DNA of 64,000 bases from Odontesthes bonariensis (Eukaryota; Chordata; Actinopteri; Atheriniformes; Atherinopsidae), in the NCBI RefSeq assembly GCF_027942865.1, contig NC_134508.1:38809466-38873465 (forward strand), given 5' to 3'. Shown in pieces: positions 23,808 to 34,050 of this stretch. Positions within the stretch are counted from its first letter, which is position 1, and each line of letters begins with the position of its first letter. The notes below the pieces were generated by a model. It was not told the DNA's origin. It ran no database searches and worked only from the letters and a program-made list of their open reading frames with translations. A program made the position numbers and the translations under genes.

Positions 23808-24357
23808 AGGCGGGGTAGGGGTTCTTTTTCTGGAACATTTTTTTACATATTGCTTGAAATACTCTTCACACCCCCATTGCAACCAATTAATTAAAAGTTT
23901 TGACACAAATATGAAAAGTTTTAGTGGCCTCTAGAACGTACAATCTAGGAAAAACAGTATCCAATCATTGTTCACAATGATTGGATACTGATGCCGTCTA
24001 TCAAACTGCAATCTGCTCCTCCCTCCCCCTCCCCCTCCTCCCTTCCCCCTGTGCGCGTACCCTGCTCCGTGAACGAATTACACGTTCAGAAGCTTGGCAG
24101 GAAGCTAAACTAGAGCCAGCTTGGCTAGCACCTAGCATTATTAAACGTATAGTTATCATATACTAAATACTAAATACGGCAACGAGCGATGCTTGCTGTC
24201 AGAACAGCGCTCGTGCACCTTCGTGCTCGTGCGCGTTCATGTACTCTAGAGGCATGCCTGCGGGGGGAAAGTGAACAAAAGGGTTGGGACTTTTTACCTG
24301 TGTATTTTCAAAATGCAGCTTCGCTGGACTCAAAATCCAGGATCTCCTACCCTACCT
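23808..24357. mobile_element. piggyBac-like MITE
   Basis: A 550-bp element flanked by TTAA on both sides (23804-23807 and 24358-24361). Inverted tips are AGGCGGGGTAGGGG and CTCCTACCCTACCT. It has no coding region. A perfect 17-bp hairpin lies inside at 23955-23990. TTAA duplication points to piggyBac; Kolobok elements also use TTAA, so the assignment is tentative. Confidence 0.65.
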
Positions 24358-24361
24358 TTAA

Positions 24362-25300
24362 TTATATAAATAAATTAATAAAGCTTTTGCAATCAAGATA
24401 GCAACAAGTGTGTTTGGCACAAAAGTAGTATCCAAGAATGGCTGCATCTTTGATGGGCAGAGTATTACTTTGATTTGTCAAATACATAAGAAAATCATTG
24501 ATCTGTTTAAAGTCAATGTATCTCAAGGAAAGATGGGAGGACATCTACACATTTCTCCCTCTGCAGTGAATAATATCAAACAATTCAAAGAATACGGTGT
24601 AAATGTTGTGAATAAAGGGTGAGGGTGTAAGCCTAAGCTCGACAACCAATGATGTGGCATCTGAAGGATCAATAACTGCAATTCCTTCATAACTGGTATG
24701 ATCCATGGGAAGAAATACTTAAGAAAACGTTTTTCAAGCAATGCAATACATATTTTAGACTTCCCTGGGATCTAAAGCATCATCACACATCAAGAAAAAA
24801 AGGGGATATTACCTCTTTGATGGCAGCATTAATGCATGTTGTCAGTAAAATTGCAGGTTTCTCTGGACAATTAATTAATTAGGTTGCAAAGAATTGGGTT
24901 AAAATCAGATTTATTCAGACATATATCTAGCTTGTTTATCCTTTGTTTCAAGTGCCTTGAGATACATACGTATGTTGTGAATTGGCACTATATAAACATG
25001 ATTTAACTGAATGCAAGACAACATATTTTCCTCGGACATCCATGCATTTTTCAGCAATACAATACAACCCATACATTCTGCACACATTAGAAAAGCATGG
25101 CTGTGGAAGAGGAGGATGCAGGTACTCAACTGGCCAGCTTGTAGTACCTCACCTGTCTGCAACATAGAATTCAACAATAACCCTGTACAGTTGCATAACT
25201 TCAGATGTGTTTGAAGTAAGAATGGGACTAAATGGTAAGGTAAAATAAAAAAAGAATCAGTGATTTTTTGATTGCAGTATTTGTGTTTTGTGGTCTGATT
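24362..25300. other. Unassigned sequence, possible old repeat
   Basis: Short ORFs occur on both strands, one containing a FKEYGVNVVNKG stretch of unknown origin. There are no family motifs, splice-linked segments or clear ends. I see nothing nameable. Confidence 0.3.
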
Positions 25301-25439
25301 GATTAGTATTCACTTTCTTTTTAGAAACAAACAGACACTGTGTGCTCTTGACCAAAAACAGAAAAGACCACACAGACTGTTATAATAACCAAAAACAACA
25401 GAAGATGAGACTTTTCCAAACTGTCAATCATGCGAGCGT

Positions 25440-25772
25440 ATTGTGGAACTCAGACATGAAACCAAAAAGGAATATTTGGTGGACACTTGAAATTCCGTAG
25501 CATTGTCTCAAAGACTGAACAAATAGAACACTTACTGACTAGCTCTAATTTGGACTATCTGTGCCTGACTGAGACTTGGTTGTGTCCTACTACCCCATTA
25601 TCTGTGTTTAAGGTTCCAGGTTATAGAGTCTACAGAGGAGACAGGGAAAGAGGTAAAGGGGGAGGTGTTTTAATATACGTTAAAGAAAACATCCAGAGTA
25701 AAGTTAGATTTAGGAAACCATGCATTAGAATGTGTTGGAGTAACTATTACGCTCTCCTCTGAAATGTCTTTT
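25440..25772 (+). pseudogene. LINE endonuclease, left half (continues at 51395)
   Basis: Encodes the start of an AP-type endonuclease of a non-LTR retrotransposon: IVSKTEQIEHLL, LDYLCLTETWL and GKGGGVLIYVK. After a one-base shift it continues to VGVTITLSSEMSF and stops at 25772. The same protein resumes in frame at 51395 with IILSLYRPPSAPNDFF. The two pieces are therefore halves of one LINE copy, separated by the 25.6-kb block between them. The 5' end is truncated. Confidence 0.8.
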
Positions 25773-26069
25773 ATATGGAAGCAAATCGTGATCAAAATTC
25801 AAATTCAAATGCATTTGCAGAAATGCTTTTTCATATTAAGAATGTGGCTGCATTATTTGACTCATAAATAAAATTACTAATCAATCATCCTATTGCATTT
25901 GCATTTTCTTCTTCAAGACTGCACATTCTATGCCATGATCAAAAAGAAAACAAAGCGGACATTGCTTTTTCGTTTTCGTGGTCTGCATGCAAAATACTGC
26001 CCACAATTCGAAAACGAAAACGGATTCTGAGCGGCGCAGGACAGTGACGTCACGCCTGCTGACCGTGCT
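25773..26069 (+). repeat. Left terminal inverted repeat of the large element
   Basis: About 297 bp from ATATGGAAGC to CTGACCGTGCT. It is matched in reverse by 50237-51390 once the inserted MITE and extra unit there are ignored. It contains the words ATTTGCATTT and GAATGTGGCTGCATTATTTG. The inner part also reads MQNTAHNSKTK in frame, the same peptide that opens the integrase reading frame at the right end. The integrase start may therefore lie inside the inverted repeat. Confidence 0.8.
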
Positions 26070-27274
26070 ACCCATCATGTACGGTAGGGGGCGGTGTGCT
26101 CATTTGCATTACATTGCAAATGCGCCGGGAAATAGATTGGGAAAATTACCAGGGTTTTTTAGGAGGACGCCTCACTGATGACTGGAGCAACTCAAAAAAT
26201 GACTAAAACCGTTGCAGACATCTTGAGGGAAGCTGCTGCTGCTTTGGAACACACGTTCCTTCGTCCAACACATCAGTGTCAACACCAATGTCAGCACCTT
26301 CTGCTCCTGAGCGCCATAACAATGCTCGAGGTAAGATTTTAGCAAGAAAAGCTAGCAAAATAACATGCATGATCGATTTATTTTGATGTCGTTACGAGAT
26401 AGGCCTACACTGTTTTTGAGTGTTAGGGCCCGCCAGCCAAGCATCAGTGATTTTTTTATTGAACTTACAGTTACAGACTTACAGTAGGATCGAAAGTTCA
26501 CAGTAAGCATCTATCTGTTTAAACAACTAGTCAACAAGAGCATATTGTGGCGCGTTTAATTAAGCACACCTTCGAGTGCAATAATGCGTTTATACAACAA
26601 CCACCAATAAAAATTTTTTATACATAATCAAAATGTATCCATAATGCATGCATTAATATTTTAACCAAAAAGTATCTATATATTGATCAAAGGAACTGTT
26701 TATCTCACCATTTATGTTTGTATGTTTATGTATAACAACACTTTATCTTCTTTTTTTTCATTCTGTTTCTTCTTTTTAACACATTCAAAATAAAGTTCAA
26801 TTCAGTTCATTATCTTCTGCTTTTCCCCCCATATTTCTTCCAGCTGAGGTTTTGAGGCTGTTCAGTCCGTACCCTGCACGAGGTGTATGTTTACGGAAGT
26901 CAACCTCACCAGCCACCATGACCAAAAAATTTGAAAAGACCACGTAAACTCATGCTTTCTTCTGCCTAGCTAGAAGAAAGGACAGTGAGGTCCCAACCCC
27001 TGCAGCAAAAAGGGCACTTGAAAGGGCAGGTTTAGGCCCAATCCCAATTCCCCCCTTGGCCCTACCCCTTACCCCTTCCCCTCCGTTTTGCGCGTTCACG
27101 TGTAGAGGTAGTGTTGTCCCAATACTCTTCCAAAGCCCTTCCCCTTAGCCCTACCCCTCCGTTGTAGCCCTTGAAACGGAGGGGTTCGGCCAGGCAGACT
27201 CCGTTTGAAAGGGTATGATATATTTCCCAGAATACAACGCGACTACAGGGAGATCGCGAGTCTTTTTAAAAATG

Positions 27275-28040
27275 GCAGAAGCAAAGAGAGCACTACACAA
27301 ATGTAAGTTCTTCTATTTTTTTTGCCATAATTTAACTGTTTTAATCATTTTAGGTTGTGATAACTGGTGTATTGTGTGAGTTTAAAGTGGTGGCAATGTG
27401 TAGTTGTTTTCTGCTATAAACGCACATGGGAAAAGTCGCTATTTTACATGGAGTAATCGGTCAATGCATGTGAAGGTGCTGTGAAAGAGTTGTCGTTTTT
27501 TAAATTGTAACACGAGTATTTACAAGCAATGTAGTTGGTTAACCATAGATAAGTTCCTTTTGAGTTATGTGAGCGTCATTTCGCTACCTATTATCACAAG
27601 TATTCATATACGTGACTGATTCACAGGGACTCAAGCACAAACAAAGAGCCTGATCAGGTTTAGCGCCGAAAACGAAGATCTGTTTCTAAAGTCATCCCCA
27701 TCCCCAAAAAGAAGTAGGAAGTCCAATCCCATAATGGATTACCTGATACAGGAGAGCCTGAAGGAGCAGAAGCGCCACGAGCAGAAAACGGAGCGCTTTT
27801 TAGCTCGGTTTGAGCGCATGATAGACAAACTTTACGGTGAGTTGATGCGCCATGCACCTATTGTACACACAGCCACCACTACCGCATTCTGAAACACCTT
27901 TTTTTAATTTTTTACAATGGATGACAGTGCATGGTATAATGTCATATCGTGTCTTGTTCCCCCAGAACATCACTGAGCCCAGCACCTCCGATGCGCCCTC
28001 CGCTGTTCCTGCTCCTCCGGTCATCTCGTTCTTGATGATT
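27275..28040 (+). pseudogene. Harbinger accessory (Myb/SANT-like) gene remnant
   Basis: A short first exon MAEAKRALHK at about 27272 is followed by a GTAAG donor. A second segment at about 27628-27838 follows a TTCACAG acceptor, with a basic stretch (SPKRSRKS) and a charged helical tail (ESLKEQKRHEQKTERFLARF), ending at a GTGAG donor. A third segment starts near 27966 with NITEPSTSDAPSA. This is the C-terminal layout of the second protein of Harbinger elements. The Myb-type DNA-binding region is not seen, so it is either deleted or too decayed. Function and family are inferred from the layout. Confidence 0.45.
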
Positions 28041-28049
28041 GCACTGTTG

Positions 28050-28098
28050 CCCGTTTATATTCATACTGTTTATATTCATACTGTTTATATTCATACAG
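28050..28098. repeat. 15-bp tandem repeat
   Basis: Three copies of TGTTTATATTCATAC in a row inside the Harbinger derivative. They keep an ORF open by chance. Confidence 0.8.
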
Positions 28099-28673
28099 TT
28101 TATTGTCCATATTTGCACCACACACTTTACAGCAGACACTTTAAGCTGTTATTTCTGAAAATAAGCTGCCTTACCAGTCTGTAATGTCAGCCTAATAAAA
28201 GAAATTAAGGACAAAAGGTTTGTGAGCATGATTATCACATCAACATCATATGAACGACTGGAACGGATATTGGTATGAAGAGATTTATTATACAAGGGAT
28301 AACAAAAAAAATTGGGGTACATGTTGTGGTCCAATGGGCAATAATTTGTAGGATGACCCGTCTGCTGGAAAGAAAAACATGGAAAGATCAGGCTTTTATC
28401 CTCCCAAACCAACACATTGATAGCACACACAATGCAGTGCATTTATTTAAGTCATCAAATCTGAACCTGGTACAAAGAAAACCGCTTCAAAAACGCATTG
28501 TTTATTCCAAACGGAACGAGGCGAGTAACAAAGGCTAAACGTTAGCTTATGCTTTCAGCTAGGTTAGCCAGGTTAGGATACTACTCCAGTCAATAAATCA
28601 GCAAGTCCAACGAGACAAGCAAATTGTTTCTATATTACACGATATCACAAATGTACAGTTAGAAGCACTTTCA

Positions 28674-28697
28674 AACACACACACACACACACACAAT
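28674..28697. repeat. (AC)n microsatellite
   Basis: About eleven AC units inside the Harbinger derivative. Confidence 0.8.
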
Positions 28698-28773
28698 CAT
28701 TTTCACACGCCGGCTCTGGAAGCTACCAGCTGCTCACTCACAAGCGTTATTTGTATTAATTTCTTATTGTACA

Positions 28774-28893
28774 TACCGTAACAAGATCCAGCAATGCTCC
28801 CAGATGTCGAAGACGCCTTCGCCTGATGGCACTCCGTCGATTCGACGCAGATATTTCTAAAAATATCCGAATAGCCCAGGACAGCGCGAACAC
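28774..28893 (-). pseudogene. Harbinger transposase first-exon remnant
   Basis: The minus strand reads MTGAVVFALSWAIRIFL then an arginine-rich run (RRSAIRRRRLRH), ending at a GTATGT donor. This resembles the hydrophobic then Arg-rich N-terminal exon of HARBI1-like transposases. No downstream catalytic exon is present within the element. It is a remnant; the identification rests on one short exon. Confidence 0.4.
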
Positions 28894-30132
28894 CACAGCA
28901 CCGGTCATGTTTGTTTACTTCTGGCTAAAGCTGTCGCTTTTGGTTACGTAACAACTGACGGCGCGGACTTATTACGTTCGTGAGTGTGAAGTGCTGTCCC
29001 AATTCGAAGGGGTGACATTCCTAGCCCTTCGCCTACCCCTACGTTTGAAGGGGCGAGGGGTAGGGGCGAGGGGTAGGCGAAGGGGTAGAAAATAGAATTG
29101 GGATTGGGCCTTAGAGGAAAGGAAAGTCACATTCCCAGGTAGGTGTACAAGTATGTATTACATAATGTCAAGTGGTAAGGCACTAGGGCTGTCACTTTTT
29201 CGAAAAATCAAGTTCGAACGATTATCGAATGTTGATGCTGGGGTGGGGTGGGGTGGTGGTGGTGGGGGGGAGGGGTCTTAGCGTCTTTCAACAGCGGCCC
29301 GCTATACGGACCGGCCTCGGACTGTTGTTTGAAACAAAGTAGACAAAATTAAGACTAAATTAACTAAATGTAGAAAGCAATTAAAGTGTAAGTGCCAGAG
29401 GGTTAATGACATTTAGACCAATTCTGGCCATCAGTCAGTAAGACCAATGCCTCAGCTGTGATACTTAAAATTTCAAAGATTGGTCAGCTAGCTAATTTTA
29501 GGGCACCATGTTGTTGTATTAAAGCTCAAATGTTTACATTTTTATCCCCAAGCCGGTTATAATACTGTTTTGTTTTTCCTCAGATAAATACTGTGGTGCA
29601 TCTGACTTTTCCGATCACCTAGAGTTGAACTTTCCACAGCTAAAGCACTGTGGTGGGCAGTGGCGTAACTATCGGTAAGCAGAGGCGGCAGTTGCTTACG
29701 GGCCCACGTCCTGCTAGGGGCCCTGAGCCCTCCATCACTGACATCTAGTGGGCGGGGCGGGCCCCCAACGTAATGGAGAGATTATCTTTCACAGTGATGT
29801 TTCACAATGCAGAATTTTCTTACTATGCCACCAAACGCTCAATGTAGATTATCGGACCCTATTTATAGAACATTGCCAGACTCCACCATGACGGTGGTAC
29901 CAAAGCGGTGGTACTTTTAATTACTATATATGTATAGTTCATTGGACGGGTGGTAAAAAATACACACATAAATATGTTTCAAACAGCAATAAATATCTTG
30001 AAAGAGCGACACATTTTTAGTATTTTAGTTTTTATACTGCGATTTGGAATTATGGGAAATGATGAACGTGCGTGCAGCGTGCAAGACGTGAGACGTCAAG
30101 TTAGACAAACCGTTACTTTCATTGTGTTAGCA

Positions 30133-33100
30133 ATGGAGACCAAGAAGAAACACTTAAGTGGATTCCAGAAAAGAAAAAGGAAAGAAGAGCAGCTGGAAGA
30201 GCGGAAAAAACTTCCGAAAATAAGCACGTTCTTTCAGAGGACCAGAGAGGGAGATGAGGAGGTTGCTGCTACCAGCCCAGCGAGTAAAGATTGCGACGTG
30301 GGTGAGGAGAGGGGCAGTGAACTCCTAGCTAGTTCGGTGGCTTGTTGTGCTAACAGTAGGGGGTCTGACTCTGACAGTGCGCTTACAGATGTTGAAAACC
30401 TGGGCGTTTCAACATCGAGGGAATACCCAACTGACATGGGGCATTTCCCCGACAGTCTTGATGCAGACGTGAAACGTTTTATAGTGTCTATGGGGTCATG
30501 TAAGCCAACTGGTCCTTTCCCACGGGACCCTGAACAGGAGAACCGCTGCTTTGCTGCATCGTTCTACATTAGCAAAAGTTCGTCTGGATTGGAGATACAG
30601 GGAAAATGGCTATGCTACTCTCAGATGCTAGACGTAGCATACTGTGAGCCCTGCTGGCTTTTTGCAAAGCACACTTAGAAAACAAATACCTGGCGCAATT
30701 TGTCGAGGAAAATTCAACAACACAAGACTTCTACTGCACATACAGCTGCATGTGTGATCTATGACAATTGGCGTCATGACAAAGTCATGGATAAGGAAAC
30801 GGAGAGGAATATACTTCAGGAAGCAAGCTTTTGGAGACAGGTAATAGACCGAGTGATTAATGTTACCCTCACATTAGCCATGAACAACATCCCCTTTAGA
30901 GGGCATAGGGAAAACATTGGTGAAGCCAATAATGGCATCTTCCTTTCCATCATCGAGCTCTTGGCAAAATATGACCCAGTGCTACAAGAACTGATTAGCC
31001 GTCCTGCTCGCTCGATCAAGTACTTAAGCCCTCTGATACAAAACGAGCTGATCGAACTCCTGGCCAAACGTGTACAGAAAGACATTCTAGATGAATTGCG
31101 CTCATCTGCATTCTTCTCAGTGATAATGGACAACACAAGACGTGGCTAAAGTGGACCAGATGAGCCAAATTTTCAGATATGTCGTTATTGAGCGAGATAG
31201 CCGCGGGGTTGCCACTGATGTTGCAATCAAAGAGTCTTTTGTTGGCTTTCGTGAAGTTACCGACTCATCCACCAGTGAACTAACCAAGGAGATAATCACA
31301 TCTGTGGAGGAGAGCGGACTGGACCTCTCCAAGTGCAGAGGGCAAGGGTACGATGGTGCCGCTAATACAGTCCCCTCCAAAAGTATTGGAACAGCAAGGC
31401 AAATTCCCTTGTTTTTGTTGTTCACTGAAGACATTTGGGTTTAAGATCAAATGATGAGTATGAGACAAGTGTTCAGAATGTCAGCTTTTATTTCCTGGTA
31501 TTTACATCTAGATGTGTTAAACAACTTAGGATATATCACCATTTGTATTACACCACAGCATTTTTAGGTGAGCAAAAGTAAAGGAACAAATAATCTTAAA
31601 GTAAATAACATTTAATATTTGGTGGCATAGCCCTTGATTGCAATAACTGACTCAAGCCTGCGACCCATCGACATCACCAAACTGTTACATTCTTCCTTTG
31701 TGATGCTATTCCAGGCTTTTACCGCAGCTTCTTTCAGTTCTTGTTTGTTTCGGGGGGTTTCCCCCTTCAGTCTCCTCTTCAGGAGGTGAAATGCATGCTC
31801 TATCGGGTTAAGGTCAGGTGATTGACTTGGCCAGTCTAAAACCTTCCAGTTTTTCCCCCTGATAAAGTCCTTTGTTTTATTGGTAGTGTGCTTTGGGTCA
31901 TTGTCCTACTGCATGATAAAATTCCTCCCGATTAGTTTGGATGCATTTCTCCATAAATTGACGGACAAAATGTTTCTATACACTTCGGAATTCATTCTGC
32001 TGCTACCATCATCAGTTACATCATCAATAAATATTAATGAGCCTGTTCCAGAAGCGGCCATGCATGCCCAAGCCATGACATTACCTCCATCATGCTTCAG
32101 GATCATAAGCAGTTCCTCTTAGCTCTCTGGTCTTCATGTTGGTTTATCCTCTTTAACAAGAAACTCAGTCTTTATAGGTTTAAACATGCAGAGCTATTTA
32201 ATGTTTGAATAATCAACCTTAAAGGCAACACCAGGTCAACAAGAAACACCTGTCAGTCACATGTTCCAATAGTTTTGCTCACTTGAAAAATGAGTAGGTT
32301 CAAAGAAAGGGTGGTATGTCCTGAGTTGTTTAACACATCTAGATGTAAATACCAGGAAATAAAAGCTGACATTCTGAACACTTGTCTCATTCTCATCTTT
32401 TGATCTTAAACCCAAATGTCTTCAGTGAACAACAAAAACAAGGGAATTTGCCTTGCTGTTCCAATACTTTTGGAGGGGACTGTATGTGCGGCATATACAG
32501 TGGTGTTCAGGCAAGAATAGCTGAGAAAGAGTCAACTGCCGTGTATGTGCATTGCGCCTCACACAACCTGAATCTCATCCTAAATGATGCCGTGAGGATT
32601 CAGAAAGTGAGACAATTTTATGACATTGTGGAGCGTATTTATATGTTCTTTGGACACAGTATAAAGAGATGGGCAATGCTCACAAATGAAGATCAGAGTG
32701 AGGCAACAGAAAACGGCTCCAACATCACATTGAAGAAATTGTGTCCCACCAGATGGGCATCTCGCTACGATGCAGTGAGTGCTCTGCGCTACAGATACGA
32801 GGACGTGATGAAGGCACTGACAAAAATAGCGCTAACGAGCCAAAAGAAGGACGACCGGGACGAAGCAACATCACTGAGGCGCTTAATTGAGAAGTTCTCC
32901 TTTGTGTGTCTCGTTGTCCTCCAAAGCAAAATCTTGGAGCGGACGAATGTAGTGTCTAAGCTTTTACAGTCAAAAGAAACTGACCTGTCCTCAGCAGTCC
33001 AGCTATTGGACTTCGCTATCGCAGACCTGTCTGCTTACCGCGAGCACTTTGAAGATTCCAAACAGGCAGCACAGGGCCTCTCGGAGAAGTGGGGAGTAAA

Positions 33101-33749
33101 CAAAGCATTTGAGAACACTCGGTTGAGAAAGGTGAAAGCGCATTTTGATGAACTGTGTCAAGACGAACGCCTTGCAGATGCCGAGTCTTACTTTCGAGTG
33201 CATGTGTTTAATGCATGTCTCGATATTGTCATCTCTCAGTTGACCCAGCGATTCACTGGTTTGCGATCAACAGCAGAACATTTCAAAGCCATAGGCCTAC
33301 AGCCTGTGACACTGTGCACCGCCACAGACGACGAACTGTTTCTGCAAGCAAGCAAACTGGTGGACATCTACAGAGATGACATAACGGCAGATTTCCCCAT
33401 TCAGCTGCTGTCATTCCGTGCTTGTCTAAAACGACGCATTTTTCAAATTAAGACAGTGCGAGAATTGACGAAGATGCTTCTCGTTGAGAACAGCTGCATC
33501 ACATCAAGTTTTGGAGAAGTTTGCACAGTTCTCATGATCTTCCTCACAATCCCAGTAACAGTGGCCTCTGCAGAGCGTTCCTTTTCCAAACTGAAACTAA
33601 TCAAAAACTACCTGAGGAGCTCAATGGGACAGAGTCGTCTCTCTGGACTCGCCATACTGTCAATTGAGAATGCCCGTGCGCGTCAGCTGGATGTACAGGA
33701 TATTATTGAAGAGTTTGCGCAGAGGAAGGCACGGAAGATGCATCTATGA
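30133..33749 (+). pseudogene. hAT transposase, ZMYM1-like, disrupted
   Basis: From the ATG at 30133: a basic Lys-rich start (FQKRKRKEEQ, PKISTFFQR), then a TTF-type zinc-finger region (GKWLCYSQMLDVAYCEPCWLF). A TAG stop lies at 30676 and the same frame continues (NLSRKIQQHK). A one-base loss near 31137 follows, at the first catalytic region (FFSVIMD). GQGYDGAANT ends at the Tc1 insertion. The reading resumes at 32483 with SGVQARIAEKE and CASHNLNLILND, then LCPTRWASRYDAV. It ends with the hAT dimerisation block VASAERSFSKLKLIKNYLRS and a natural stop at 33747. One stop, one frameshift and one insertion make it inactive, but most of the protein is still readable. Confidence 0.8.
31368..32482 (-). 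mobile_element. Tc1/mariner element with long inverted repeats, inside the hAT transposase
   Basis: A 1115-bp element starting CAGTCCCCTCCAAAAGTATT with the complement at the right end, flanked by TA on both sides. The inverted repeats extend about 165 bp, far beyond a short tip. The minus strand holds the C-terminal part of a DD34E transposase: GNVMAWACMAASGTG, then DNDPKHTTNKTK after a Gln-to-stop change, SPDLNPIEHAFHLLK, and a natural stop near 31614. The DNA-binding half and first catalytic Asp are missing, so it is non-autonomous. Confidence 0.85.
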
Positions 33750-33841
33750 TGTGAGTAAAAACTTTATTTATCTTAAAATAGTCATGTATTAAGCCTAATT
33801 GTTGGGTTGTGTTTATTCTGACCTGAGAGTGTGTTTATTAT

Positions 33842-34050
33842 GGTCCGCCGTCACCTATGCGTTTTCATTAATTTGGTGCGCCGTCACCATTTTTCTGTGT
33901 GTATGTTGAGTTTATTGGGTGTTTATTCTTGCCTAAGAGCACAGTGTGCGTTTATTATGATGCGGTGTAATCGATGTGTAGGCTAGGCCTATTTGTTTTC
34001 ATGGACGTGGTGCGCCGTCACCAATGGTTCCATTCAAGGTGCGCCGTCAC
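33842..34050. repeat. Subterminal CGCCGTCAC repeats of the hAT element
   Basis: Four direct copies of a GTGCGCCGTCAC-like word (near 33843, 33875, 34009 and 34038) lie in the last 390 bp of the hAT element. Subterminal repeats of this type are usually transposase-binding sites; that role is inferred here. Confidence 0.6.

Larger units (their letters stand above)
27035..29110. mobile_element. PIF/Harbinger derivative inserted in HECT exon 2
   Basis: Tips GGCCCAATCCCAATTC and GAATTGGGATTGGGCC are perfect inverted copies. The three-base duplication TTA (27032-27034, 29111-29113) is the Harbinger preference. Just inside both ends are CCCTTCCCC / GGGGAAGGG-rich blocks. The two ends keep the starts of two genes facing each other, but the DDE catalytic region is gone. 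Confidence 0.82.

Noticed and set aside
25978..26178. A plus-strand ORF starting in the left inverted repeat
   Set aside because: Its first 30 or so residues are the same as the integrase start at the other end, and the rest is unrelated. It is a by-product of the inverted repeat, not a gene.
28050..28098. CRISPR-like array
   Set aside because: Three contiguous 15-bp repeats with no spacers, in a vertebrate transposon: a simple tandem repeat.
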